This document shows positions 6,293 to 13,303 of a DNA stretch of 14,615 nt, piece by piece (position 1 is the stretch's first letter; the number at the start of each line of letters is the position of its first letter). The position numbers and the translations under genes are program-made. Under the pieces are notes generated by a model. It was not told the DNA's origin and did not search any database. It was given only the letters and a program-made list of their open reading frames with translations. Location: positions 1 through 14,615 of the forward strand of contig CAZLKS010000018.1 in assembly GCA_964560145.1 (NCBI GenBank), in the 5' to 3' direction. Source of the stretch: JAHFLF01 sp964560145 (GTDB taxonomy: Bacteria; Patescibacteriota; Minisyncoccia; UBA6257; 1-14-0-10-44-23).

Positions 6293-6673
6293 ATGTATAC
6301 TGATTTACTTACAAAGATTCACAATGCTCAGCGCGCGAAAAAGGCAACTGTTAAGGTTCCGTATTCCAATATGGACATGGCGGTGGCTGAGGTTTTAGCT
6401 GCTCGTGGTTTCATTCTTTCAGCTGCAAAGAAGGGCCGCGCTCCAAAGAGAGTAATCGAGGTTGAGCTGAAATATGATGGTGAGAAGGGTGCGATTAGTG
6501 AAATCAATTTTGTGAGCGTGCCGAGTCGTCGCATATATTCTGGATACAAAGAGTTGCGTCCAATTCGTCAAGGATTCGGTGTTGCCGTTGTTTCAACTTC
6601 GAAAGGAATCATGACGGCTACTGAAGCTCGCAAACAGAAAGTCGGCGGTCAGCGATTATTCGAAATCTGGTAG
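6293..6673 (+). CDS. rpsH: 30S ribosomal protein S8
   Basis: S8 is a primary binder of the central domain of 16S rRNA and in E. coli represses the spc operon. The 126-residue product has the family opening with DLLTKIHNAQRAKKATV and the C-terminal signature VVSTSKGIMTATEARKQ followed by VGGQRLFEIW. Length is typical, near 130. The ATG follows CAT after an 11-base spacer. No S8 binding-site mimic was recognised in the nearby mRNA. Confidence 0.95.
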   Translation: MYTDLLTKIHNAQRAKKATVKVPYSNMDMAVAEVLAARGFILSAAKKGRAPKRVIEVELKYDGEKGAISEINFVSVPSRRIYSGYKELRPIRQGFGVAVVSTSKGIMTATEARKQKVGGQRLFEIW

Positions 6674-6698
6674 TATCGTAAGTACTATATAAAAAGTT

Positions 6699-7244
6699 AT
6701 GAGTAAGATTGGTAAAAAACAATTGACGATTCCGGAAGGCGTAACCGTAACCCTCGACAAGGGGTCCATTGTTGTCAAAGGGAAAAACGCGACTCTCACG
6801 GTTCCGGTTCTGCCGCACGTAACTCCGCACATTGATGGCAACAGTATCACTTTTACGGTGACGAATAACGATAAGCAGACTCGTGCAAATTGGGGAACGC
6901 TGAGCGCCAACACGGCTAATGCACTCATCGGTGTCGTTGATGGTTATTCAAAAAAGCTCGAAGTGCAGGGTATCGGATTCAAAGCTGCTATGGAGGGCGC
7001 CAATCTAGTACTCACGGTTGGTTTTAGCCACCCAGTTAAATATGCGACTCCGGCTGGTGTGAAGATTTCAGTTGAGAAGAGCCAAATCCTGATTTCCGGT
7101 GCTGACAAGTACGCCGTTGGTCAGGCCGCTGCGCAGATTCGCAAAATCCGTAAGCCGGAGCCTTATCAGGGCAAGGGCATTCGCTACCTCGGTGAACAGG
7201 TTCGTCGTAAGGAAGGTAAAAAGGTTGCTGGCTCGACTGCTTAA
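6699..7244 (+). CDS. rplF: 50S ribosomal protein L6
   Basis: L6 lies near the factor-binding site of the 50S subunit. The 181-residue product has both L6 domains: the N-terminal domain with KKQLTIPEGVTVTLDKGSIV, and the C-terminal domain ending in PEPYQGKGIRYLGEQVRRKE, the family signature. Length is normal. The 25-base spacer before it contains AGTACTATA, which recurs before rplR. No Shine-Dalgarno site was seen. Confidence 0.96.
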   Translation: MSKIGKKQLTIPEGVTVTLDKGSIVVKGKNATLTVPVLPHVTPHIDGNSITFTVTNNDKQTRANWGTLSANTANALIGVVDGYSKKLEVQGIGFKAAMEGANLVLTVGFSHPVKYATPAGVKISVEKSQILISGADKYAVGQAAAQIRKIRKPEPYQGKGIRYLGEQVRRKEGKKVAGSTA

Positions 7245-7261
7245 ACTAGTACTATACGAAT

Positions 7262-7630
7262 ATGAAAAGAATCCAAAAGAAAAACAACACTCGCATGCGT
7301 CGCGCTCACTCAGTGCGTGGCCACTTGAAGTCCGGTTCAACAGCGCCGCGTCTTTCAGTGTTTCGTAGCAATGCGAACCTGTACGTTCAGGTTATTGATG
7401 ATTCTGTTTCAAAGACACTTGCTTCTGCTCGATTGAGCGAAGTGAAGGCTGAAAAGAGTAAGGTTCCTAGTGCGCAAGTCGATCGCTCTCGTGCTTTGGG
7501 CAAACTGATTGGTGAGCGTGCCTTGAAAGCCGGCGTAAAGGCAATTGTCTTTGATCGCGGACGATATGCTTACCATGGTCGCGTTAAAGCAGTCGCAGAA
7601 GGAGCTCGTGAAGCAGGACTCAAGTTTTAA
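7262..7630 (+). CDS. rplR: 50S ribosomal protein L18
   Basis: L18 binds 5S rRNA together with L5. The 122-residue product contains PRLSVFRSNANLYVQVIDD (about residues 29-47), the GKLIGERALKAGVKAIVFDR segment, and the C-terminal YHGRVKAVAEGAREAGLKF signature. Length and motifs are normal. The N-terminus MKRIQKKNNTRMRRAHSVR is basic and typical. rpsE follows after 14 bases. Confidence 0.96.
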   Translation: MKRIQKKNNTRMRRAHSVRGHLKSGSTAPRLSVFRSNANLYVQVIDDSVSKTLASARLSEVKAEKSKVPSAQVDRSRALGKLIGERALKAGVKAIVFDRGRYAYHGRVKAVAEGAREAGLKF

Positions 7631-7644
7631 AATACTTTAAGAAT

Positions 7645-8343
7645 ATGGACGAACAAACACTACAAACAAATATGAATCCTGCGGCTGAAGCGACTGCTGC
7701 ACCGCAGAGTCAGTCTGACCGAGCAACTGCAGCACTTGCGGCTTTTAATGCCAAGGTTGGATCTGGTCCTTCACAAGGTAGTGGTGCTGGTCGTCCAGGT
7801 ATGGGTGGCCGCGGTGGTGACCGTCGTGGATCAGGTGGCCGCGGTGGTGACCGAAAGCCTTTCGTAAAAAAGAAAGAAGACTTTAACGAGCAGACTTTAG
7901 ATATGCGCCGTGTTGCTCGTGTTATGGCTGGCGGTAAGCGTTTTAGCTTCCGTGCAACGCTCGTTATTGGTGATGGACGTGGACACGTTGGCGTTGGTAT
8001 CGGAAAGGGTATCGACGTTCAGCAGTCGCTTGCAAAGGCAAAGCGTGATGCACAAAAGAACATGATTACTGTTCCGCTCAGTAAGCGTACGATTCCTCAT
8101 GAGGTTGAGGCGAAATTCTCTGCTGCACGTATTCGCTTAAAGCCGGCTAAGGATGGTAATGGTTTGATTGCCGGTGGTGCCGTACGTGCTGTTTTGACCC
8201 TTGCTGGCGTTAAGGACATCACCGCAAAGATTCTTGGCCGTACGCCAAACAAGTTGACGAACGCCATGGCAACAATTGAAGCGCTGAAAATGCTTAAGCC
8301 GCGCAAGGTGAAGGCTGAAAAGAAAGAAACAGTAACTGTTTAG
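7645..8343 (+). CDS. rpsE: 30S ribosomal protein S5 with Gly/Arg-rich N-terminal extension
   Basis: S5 acts in decoding accuracy and mRNA unwinding at the entry site. The core runs from about residue 75: RRVARVMAGGKRFSFRATLV, then DGRGHVGVGIGKG, and a C-terminal domain with RIRLKPAKDGNGLIAGGAVR and GRTPNKLTNAMA. The protein has 232 residues against about 166 in E. coli. Most of the excess is an N-terminal region rich in Ala, Gln, Gly and Arg with two GGRGGDR units. The ATG at 7645 is used, but an ATG at 7672 also has AAT in front and would shorten the protein by 9 residues. rpmD (L30), which normally follows rpsE, is absent. Confidence 0.95.
   Translation: MDEQTLQTNMNPAAEATAAPQSQSDRATAALAAFNAKVGSGPSQGSGAGRPGMGGRGGDRRGSGGRGGDRKPFVKKKEDFNEQTLDMRRVARVMAGGKRFSFRATLVIGDGRGHVGVGIGKGIDVQQSLAKAKRDAQKNMITVPLSKRTIPHEVEAKFSAARIRLKPAKDGNGLIAGGAVRAVLTLAGVKDITAKILGRTPNKLTNAMATIEALKMLKPRKVKAEKKETVTV
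7804..7853 (+). repeat. Direct repeat encoding the GGRGGDR units of S5
   Basis: The same 20-base sequence occurs at 7804-7823 and 7834-7853, a period of 30 bases or ten codons. The two copies are identical at DNA level, which suggests a recent in-frame duplication or slippage inside the S5 extension. Confidence 0.85.
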
Positions 8344-8370
8344 TAACTAACAGTTCATAATTCCAAGTAT

Positions 8371-8787
8371 ATGCAATTAAACACAATCGCTCCAAAGCAC
8401 GCTCCGAAAAACAAGCGACCTCGCGTTGGTCGTGGTGGTAAGCGTGGTACAACTGCCGGTAAGGGTACAAAGGGTCAGAAGGCTCGTTCTGGTCACCGTA
8501 TTCGTCCAGCACTGCGTGAGTATATTCAGCGTCTTCCGAAGCTTCGTGGTTACGCCAACAAGCCGGTGACTGCTGCCGCAGCCGTCGTTAATGTCGGATC
8601 TTTTGACAAAATCAAAGGAGTTGTGAACCGTGAGTCGCTCATCAAAGCTGGTCTCGTTCGCTCTTCGGTGGGTACGATTAAGGTGTTGGGTACTGGTGAG
8701 CTTACACAGGCCGTTACCGTTGAGGGCTTAAAAGTTTCAGCTGCTGCAAAGGCAAAGATTGAGAAAGCTGGCGGAAAAATTAGTTAA
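8371..8787 (+). CDS. rplO: 50S ribosomal protein L15
   Basis: L15 is a late 50S assembly protein. The 138-residue product has the glycine-rich start PRVGRGGKRGTTAGKGTKGQ (about residues 18-37) and KARSGHRIRP, the LPKLRGYANKP block, and the C-terminal VSAAAKAKIEKAGGKI signature. Length is near the usual 144. It follows rpsE directly across a 27-base spacer where rpmD would sit in most bacteria. Confidence 0.95.
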   Translation: MQLNTIAPKHAPKNKRPRVGRGGKRGTTAGKGTKGQKARSGHRIRPALREYIQRLPKLRGYANKPVTAAAAVVNVGSFDKIKGVVNRESLIKAGLVRSSVGTIKVLGTGELTQAVTVEGLKVSAAAKAKIEKAGGKIS

Positions 8788-8790
8788 CCA

Positions 8791-8807
8791 ACGAGCGAAT
8801 AGCTCGT
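8791..8807 (+). other. Hairpin in the rplO-secY spacer
   Basis: ACGAGC (8791-8796) can pair with GCTCGT (8802-8807) around a 5-base loop. It sits 8 bases before the secY ATG. There is no T run, so it is not an intrinsic terminator. It may influence secY translation or mRNA stability, or be chance. Confidence 0.35.
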
Positions 8808-8815
8808 AAAGACGT

Positions 8816-10087
8816 ATGAATAAATTCCTCCAACTTTTCACCGTCAAAGAAATTCGCAACAAGATTTTAATTGTCGCGGGGCTTCTTATTGCCTTCCGAC
8901 TTTTGGCCGCAATCCCAATTCCAGGCATTGACGCGGACCGTTTGCGTTCTGTGCTTGGCGAAAACCAGCTACTCGGATTTTTGAACTTATTCTCGGGAGG
9001 TGGTCTTTCGAACCTTTCTATTATGATGCTTGGTGTTGGTCCTTATATCACCGGTTCTATCATCATGCAGCTTTTGACCATGATGAGCGACCGGATGAAG
9101 CAGCTCTATTACGAGGAGGGTGCAATGGGCCGCGCTAAGTTCAACCAATATTCTCGTTACTTGACTGTTCCACTCGCGGTTTTGCAAGGATATGGATTCT
9201 TGAACCTACTCATTCGTCAGGGTGTGCTCGACCAGCTTGGTTCTTTTGCGATGGTAACGAATATTCTTTTGATTACTGCTGGTTCATGTATTTTGATGTG
9301 GCTCGGTGAGCTCATTAGTGAGCAGAAAATCGGTAACGGTATTTCCCTCATTATTTTTGCCGGTATCGTCTCCGGTCTTCCTCGTGTGTTGCAGCAGCTT
9401 TTCTTCACCTACACCGACGAGCAGCTGGTTACCTATATCATCTTCGCGATACTTGCAATTGTCGTAATTGCCGGCGTTGTCTTCATTAGTGAGGGTGAGC
9501 GTAAGGTTCCTGTAACGTATGCAAAGCGCGTGCGTGGTAACAAAATGTATGGTGGTGTCACGAGTTATCTACCGCTTAAGGTTAACCAGGCTGGCGTTAT
9601 TCCAATCATCTTTGCGATTTCGTTGATGCTCTTCCCGCAGCTCTTCGCGCAACTCATCTCTGTCTTCTCAGTCAATCTCTCTGTTTCGCTTCAGAGCTTC
9701 GTGAACACCCTCCTTAACAATCAGGGGATTTATGCAGCACTCTACTTCGTTTTGGTTGTCGCGTTTACCTACTTCTACACGTCGATAACATTTAATCCGG
9801 GTGAGATTGCCAAGAACTTACAGCAGAGTGGTGGTTTTGTTCCTGGTATTCGTCCTGGTCAACCGACTATCGACTTCTTAAAGAGTACGAGTGGCCGTAT
9901 TACCTTCTTCGGTGCCATCTTCCTCGGTATTGTGGCTATCCTGCCAAACTTGGTTCAGATTTTTAGTGGCATTCGTAGCTTCACCATCGGCGGAACTGCT
10001 TTGCTAATCGTTGTCTCCGTCGCTTTGGAAATTTCTCGCCAAATCAACTCGCAGCTTGTGATTCGAGAATACGAGGGCATTGAGTAA
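8816..10087 (+). CDS. secY: Protein translocase subunit SecY
   Basis: SecY is the membrane channel of the general secretion pathway and works with SecE and SecA. The 423-residue product has the family length and ten hydrophobic segments by eye. Signatures in order are PIPGID (residues 34-39), the plug and second-helix region with VGPYITGSIIMQLL, the cytoplasmic loop EGERKVPVTYAKRVRG, and the later loop FNPGEIAKNLQQ followed by GGFVPGIRPGQPT, where ribosome and SecA contact is known. It closes the ribosomal operon, as in many bacteria. The genes that often follow it elsewhere (adk, map, infA) are not here. Confidence 0.97.
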   Translation: MNKFLQLFTVKEIRNKILIVAGLLIAFRLLAAIPIPGIDADRLRSVLGENQLLGFLNLFSGGGLSNLSIMMLGVGPYITGSIIMQLLTMMSDRMKQLYYEEGAMGRAKFNQYSRYLTVPLAVLQGYGFLNLLIRQGVLDQLGSFAMVTNILLITAGSCILMWLGELISEQKIGNGISLIIFAGIVSGLPRVLQQLFFTYTDEQLVTYIIFAILAIVVIAGVVFISEGERKVPVTYAKRVRGNKMYGGVTSYLPLKVNQAGVIPIIFAISLMLFPQLFAQLISVFSVNLSVSLQSFVNTLLNNQGIYAALYFVLVVAFTYFYTSITFNPGEIAKNLQQSGGFVPGIRPGQPTIDFLKSTSGRITFFGAIFLGIVAILPNLVQIFSGIRSFTIGGTALLIVVSVALEISRQINSQLVIREYEGIE

Positions 10088-10104
10088 CGTTGCCCGAGAT
10101 AGGG

Positions 10105-10110
10105 TATACT
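10105..10110 (+). promoter_or_regulatory. Possible -10 box just before the EamA-type gene
   Basis: TATACT lies 7 bases before the ATG at 10118, identical to the -10 of the operon promoter. No fitting -35 box was found at 16-18 bases upstream. If it is used, the transcript would be nearly leaderless. The evidence is weak. Confidence 0.25.
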
Positions 10111-10117
10111 GGTTACT

Positions 10118-10777
10118 ATGTGGCTTTTATCGGCGCTTGGTGCAGCCGTGGTACTTGGTTTTTCGAGTGCTATTGATTCGGTGCTCGCGAATCGAGTATT
10201 TGTGAGTTCGCGAACCCTGATGTTCTATAGTTCGCTTTTCAACGCAGTGTTTCTGCCGTTTCTTTTGCTTTTCATTACTCCGAGTGTCTTGCCACCAGCG
10301 GCAATCGGTATTGTCCTTTTGGTGGGCTTCTTGGATATTATTTATTTATTTCCGTACTACCGAGCCGTCCGCGAAGCAGACGCCTCTGTTGTTAACGCCC
10401 TTTTTTCTTTCGCCAGAATTTTAACGCCATTCTTTGCTTATTTTCTACTTGATGAGCGTCTGGGTGTCGGTGCGTATATCGGCTTTATCGTTATTCTTCT
10501 TTCGGGATCGCTGCTTTCCGTTAAGCCCGGCCATACTTTCAAGTTTAACGCTGCCTTTTGGTACATGCTTTTGACCTCGGTGATTATTTCATTTGATGCA
10601 GTCTTGTATAAGCAGCTTTACACTATCGTGGANNNNNNNNNNNNNNNNNNNNNNNNNNNNNNNNNNNNNNNNNNNNNNNNNNNNNNNNNNNNNNNNNNNN
10701 NNNNNNNNNNNNNNNNNNNNNNNNNNNNNNNNGGCGGATTGTTGCTCGTAGCACAGGACTCATCCGTGATATTATAA
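10118..10777 (+). CDS. EamA/DMT-family membrane transporter, interrupted by assembly gap
   Basis: The 171 or so residues before the gap contain about five hydrophobic segments. The pattern is of the drug/metabolite transporter (EamA) superfamily: an N-terminal helix GAAVVLGFSSAIDSVLANRV, then helices ending in YYRAVREADASVVNALFS (about residues 85-105) and a FFAYFLLDERLGVGAYIG block, which matches the conserved E-R-L segment of the first EamA repeat. The family usually has two five-helix repeats and about 280-300 residues, so most of the second half is missing. After the gap, GGLLLVA in one frame looks like a last helix, but that frame depends on the arbitrary gap length. The substrate cannot be told. 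Confidence 0.7.
   Translation: MWLLSALGAAVVLGFSSAIDSVLANRVFVSSRTLMFYSSLFNAVFLPFLLLFITPSVLPPAAIGIVLLVGFLDIIYLFPYYRAVREADASVVNALFSFARILTPFFAYFLLDERLGVGAYIGFIVILLSGSLLSVKPGHTFKFNAAFWYMLLTSVIISFDAVLYKQLYTIVXXXXXXXXXXXXXXXXXXXXXXXXXXXXXXXXXXGGLLLVAQDSSVIL
10633..10732. other. Assembly gap of exactly 100 N
   Basis: Bases 10633-10732 are all N. Exactly 100 is a conventional placeholder for a scaffold join of unknown size. A full EamA protein would need roughly 300 or more bases between the flanks, so the true gap is probably longer, and the frame across it means nothing. Confidence 0.98.
10767..10775 (+). promoter_or_regulatory. Candidate extended -10 promoter of pgk
   Basis: TG (10767-10768), one base, then TATTAT (10770-10775) form an extended -10 element. 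No convincing -35 was seen. The predicted start is near 10782, only about 3 bases before the ATG at 10785 and 9 before the next in-frame ATG at 10791. Transcripts from it would be leaderless or almost so. Confidence 0.4.
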
Positions 10778-10784
10778 GAGTAAT

Positions 10785-11918
10785 ATGAATATGAAGTTGG
10801 TGCGGGAGTGTGGCGATTTCAAGGGTAAGACGGTGCTTTTGCGTACTGACATCAATCTTGAGAAGGCTGAGGATGCTTTTAAGCTCGAAAAGATGCTGCC
10901 GACTGTGCAATTTTTACTTGCGCAGAAGTCTAAGGTTGTTTTGATGAGTCATAGGGGGAGACCTGCTGGCAAGATACTGCCGGAGTTGAGCTTGGATTTT
11001 GCCCTACCCTTTTTGAAAGAGAAGACTGGTGTTACACCTACGCTCATTCCTTATTCGCTGCAAAACAATTCGATAGTATCCTGGGACTTCGACAAAGTAA
11101 AAAAGCACATTGATGCATCAGCCGCTCCTAGTATTACCGTTCTTGAAAACATACGTTTTGCTTCTGGAGAAGAAACAAACGATGCTGTTTTTGCCGAGGG
11201 GCTCGCTTCCCTCGGTGATATCTATGTTAATGATGCTTTTGCGAGTGACCATCATGCAAGTGTGTCGGTGAGTGGACTCGCAAAGCTGCTTCCTTCGTAT
11301 GCGGGGTTTTTGGTTGAAGAAGAGGTTAGACATCTTTCGCACGTGATGGCAAAGCCAGAGAAGCCGCTCGTTGTCATTATCGGTGGAGGGGCCAAGGCCG
11401 GCGAGAAGTTTGCCGTTATTAAAAATCTCTATAGCCAAGCATCTTTATTTCTCATCGGCGGTGTTATGGCTAACACGTTTCTTAAGGCACGTGGTGTTGA
11501 TATAGGCACTTCGCAGATTGATGAGAGTATCGCTGGTGAGGTAGCGGCTTATATTTCTGACCCTAAAATTATGCTGCCATCTGATTTTGTTTTTGATGAC
11601 GCAAAAAATATTTTAGATTTAGGTAGCGCGTCGGCGCAAAAGTACGCGGAAATAATCGCATCAGCAAAAACGATTATTTGGAATGGCACCATGGGCATGT
11701 TTGAAGATGCTCGATATCGAGCTGGTTCGCTCGCTATTGCGAAAGCGATAATTGCAAGCGGTGCATTCTCAGTTGTTGGTGGCGGGGAGACAACGCAATT
11801 CATTCTTGAAGAAAAGCTCTCAAAGGATTTCAGCTTCCTTTCTACGGGCGGCGGTGCTATGCTTGCTTTTCTCGCGGGCAAGCCGATGCCGGGAATCGAA
11901 GCATTAAACAATAACTAA
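10785..11918 (+). CDS. pgk: Phosphoglycerate kinase, divergent
   Basis: This enzyme interconverts 1,3-bisphosphoglycerate and ADP with 3-phosphoglycerate and ATP in glycolysis. The 377-residue product has the family motifs in order: RTDIN (residues 20-24), MSHRGRP (54-60), ENIRF (121-125), VNDAF (148-152), GGGAKAGEK (200-208), WNGTMG (299-304), GGGET (332-336) and STGGGA (353-358). Several conserved positions differ. Lys33 replaces the Arg equivalent to Arg38. The HRxH part of the usual NDAFGxxHRxH motif reads HHAS (156-159), losing its Arg. WNGPMG became WNGTMG, and the Asp of GGGDT is Glu. An active enzyme is likely but unproven. The start at 10791 would drop two residues and is equally possible. 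The exonuclease gene follows after 5 bases. Confidence 0.88.
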   Translation: MNMKLVRECGDFKGKTVLLRTDINLEKAEDAFKLEKMLPTVQFLLAQKSKVVLMSHRGRPAGKILPELSLDFALPFLKEKTGVTPTLIPYSLQNNSIVSWDFDKVKKHIDASAAPSITVLENIRFASGEETNDAVFAEGLASLGDIYVNDAFASDHHASVSVSGLAKLLPSYAGFLVEEEVRHLSHVMAKPEKPLVVIIGGGAKAGEKFAVIKNLYSQASLFLIGGVMANTFLKARGVDIGTSQIDESIAGEVAAYISDPKIMLPSDFVFDDAKNILDLGSASAQKYAEIIASAKTIIWNGTMGMFEDARYRAGSLAIAKAIIASGAFSVVGGGETTQFILEEKLSKDFSFLSTGGGAMLAFLAGKPMPGIEALNNN

Positions 11919-11923
11919 TCACT

Positions 11924-12475
11924 ATGCTCAACAAAGACGAAATTATTACTGACGACCTTGATTTAGTTTTCTTTGATACCGAGCTCACCGGGCTAGAAAT
12001 GCATCATGAAATTATTGAAATCGGGTTTATTAAGGTGCGAGCAAAAACATTCGAAGTGATTATCGAAAAGCAAATCAAGATTAAGCCAGTGCATCTTGAG
12101 ACGGCAAATCGGGATTCTTTGGAAATTGCCGGTTATAAAGAAGCTGATTGGGCCGATGCGGTTGATATAAAGACCGCACTTCAGGAGTTCTTGTCGTACA
12201 CCGAGAACGCTATGCTTGTTGGTCACAACCTTCCGATGGATTGGCTGTTCCTGAAGAAATCTCTCGCTGAGTGTCAGCTGCCATCGAACTTCTATTATAA
12301 GGGATTAGACACCTTTTCGTTGGCTTGGCAGAAACTTCGCGAAACCGGCATGTTTCATCGATATTCATTGAAGGAGCTTTCAGCGCATTTTAATGTGAGT
12401 CAGGGAAATGCACACCGTGCTCTCGACGATGCGCGTACGACCTACGAGATATTCAAGAAGCTCGTCGTTTTATAA
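11924..12475 (+). CDS. DEDDh-type 3'-5' exonuclease (DnaQ-like)
   Basis: The 183-residue product is a stand-alone DnaQ-fold exonuclease. The three motifs are visible: ExoI FFDTELTGL with Asp18 and Glu20, ExoII VGHNLPMDWLFLKK with Asp106, and ExoIII HRALDD with His164 and Asp169. This makes a complete DEDDh set, so it should remove nucleotides from 3' ends using two metal ions. It could be a proofreading subunit, an RNase T-like or an oligoribonuclease-like enzyme. The sequence does not decide, and no polymerase-binding tail is evident. It is packed between pgk and an RNase H gene, which suggests one transcript. Confidence 0.88.
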   Translation: MLNKDEIITDDLDLVFFDTELTGLEMHHEIIEIGFIKVRAKTFEVIIEKQIKIKPVHLETANRDSLEIAGYKEADWADAVDIKTALQEFLSYTENAMLVGHNLPMDWLFLKKSLAECQLPSNFYYKGLDTFSLAWQKLRETGMFHRYSLKELSAHFNVSQGNAHRALDDARTTYEIFKKLVVL

Positions 12476-12484
12476 AAATCAGCT

Positions 12485-12889
12485 ATGGCGAAAAAGATTT
12501 TGATATATACCGATGGCGGTAGTCGTGGCAATCCTGGGCCTGCAGCTTCGGGATATACCGTCGACGGAAAATCATACGGACAGTATCTTGGAAGAACTAC
12601 GAATAACGTAGCTGAGTATACCGCCATCAAGCTAGCGCTTGAGACAGCTCGTAAGCAGGCGGGTGAATGTGCCTGGGAGACCGTTGTAGAGGTTCGCATG
12701 GATAGTCAACTCGCACAACGTCAATTGATTGGTCAATACAAAATGAAAAATGCCGGACTGCGTCCAATCTTCGATGCGATTCAGGCGCTCGCCAAGCATT
12801 TCAAGGAGGTTAAGTACGTTCATGTTCCGCGCGAAGAAAACGCTGCTGCCGATGCAGCCGTAAATAAGGTGCTAGACGAGCAGCGCTAG
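12485..12889 (+). CDS. RNase HI family protein
   Basis: The 134-residue product has the RNase H fold motifs: YTDGGSRGNPGPAA with Asp10, NNVAEY with Glu44, RMDSQL with Asp73, and VPREENAAADAA with Asp123. All four carboxylates of the active site are present, so it should cut the RNA strand of RNA-DNA hybrids. It lacks the basic insertion of E. coli RNase HI and looks more like the short YpdQ/YpeP-type branch. The gene begins 9 bases after the exonuclease gene, and a strong terminator follows 36 bases after its stop. Confidence 0.9.
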   Translation: MAKKILIYTDGGSRGNPGPAASGYTVDGKSYGQYLGRTTNNVAEYTAIKLALETARKQAGECAWETVVEVRMDSQLAQRQLIGQYKMKNAGLRPIFDAIQALAKHFKEVKYVHVPREENAAADAAVNKVLDEQR

Positions 12890-12925
12890 GTGATCGAGAG
12901 GGGTTGCTGATTGGGAAACCAAAAA

Positions 12926-12945
12926 CCGCCTTGCGGCGGTTTTTT
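12926..12945. terminator. Bidirectional intrinsic terminator between the RNase H gene and rnpB
   Basis: CCGCC (12926-12930), loop TTGC and GGCGG (12935-12939) are followed by six T (12940-12945) and preceded by five A (12921-12925). Read on either strand, it is a GC-rich stem with a T run. It can end the plus-strand RNase H transcript and the minus-strand rnpB transcript, which converge here. Confidence 0.9.
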
Positions 12946-13081
12946 GGTGGTAGCGAGTAAACGGGATTCTGTTTCACCACGCCGAAGCATATTAAGCGAA
13001 GGCGGGTTAGCGATAATTTGACTAGGCTCGCAATTACTCACGAGCTCGAGCGGTTCATCCTCTGACTTGTTCAGGAGCTAG

Positions 13082-13156
13082 TCCTGAGCCTGCCGAAGGA
13101 TACGACCTTGCACCCCATAAGGATTTAGCCGTTTCACCCTTCGACTTCGCTCAGGG
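13082..13156. repeat. Two palindromes of a CCTGAGC..CGAAGG family inside rnpB
   Basis: TCCTGAGCCTGCCGAAGGA (13082-13100) and, in reverse complement, CCCTGAGCGAAGTCGAAGGG (13137-13156) share the frame CCTGAGC-n-CGAAGG and lie in opposite orientation. They sit where the P14 and P16-P17 hairpins of A-type RNase P RNA would be. Similar palindromes are abundant between genes in many bacteria, which I recall but could not check here. Confidence 0.55.
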
Positions 13157-13303
13157 CAAGTCCCCAGCTTTAGGCTAGAGCATTACATGAGAGCTTATAT
13201 GAAGGTTGAGCCTCTTGCGAGGCTCTCCGGCGACTTTCGGGCCGGACGTCACTGTTCGCACCTCTGTCTTTCGACTGACGGCTGTTAGCCGCTACGTTCG
13301 CCG

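Noticed and set aside
6681..7256. AGTACTATA shared before rplF (6681-6689) and rplR (7248-7256) as internal promoters
   Set aside because: No -35 box fits at 16-18 bases upstream in either place, and a nine-base match in two AT-rich spacers can be chance.
151..12889. Reassigned TGA codon (code 25, as in Gracilibacteria)
   Set aside because: All genes read through at full length with the standard code, and no in-frame TGA was needed for glycine or tryptophan.
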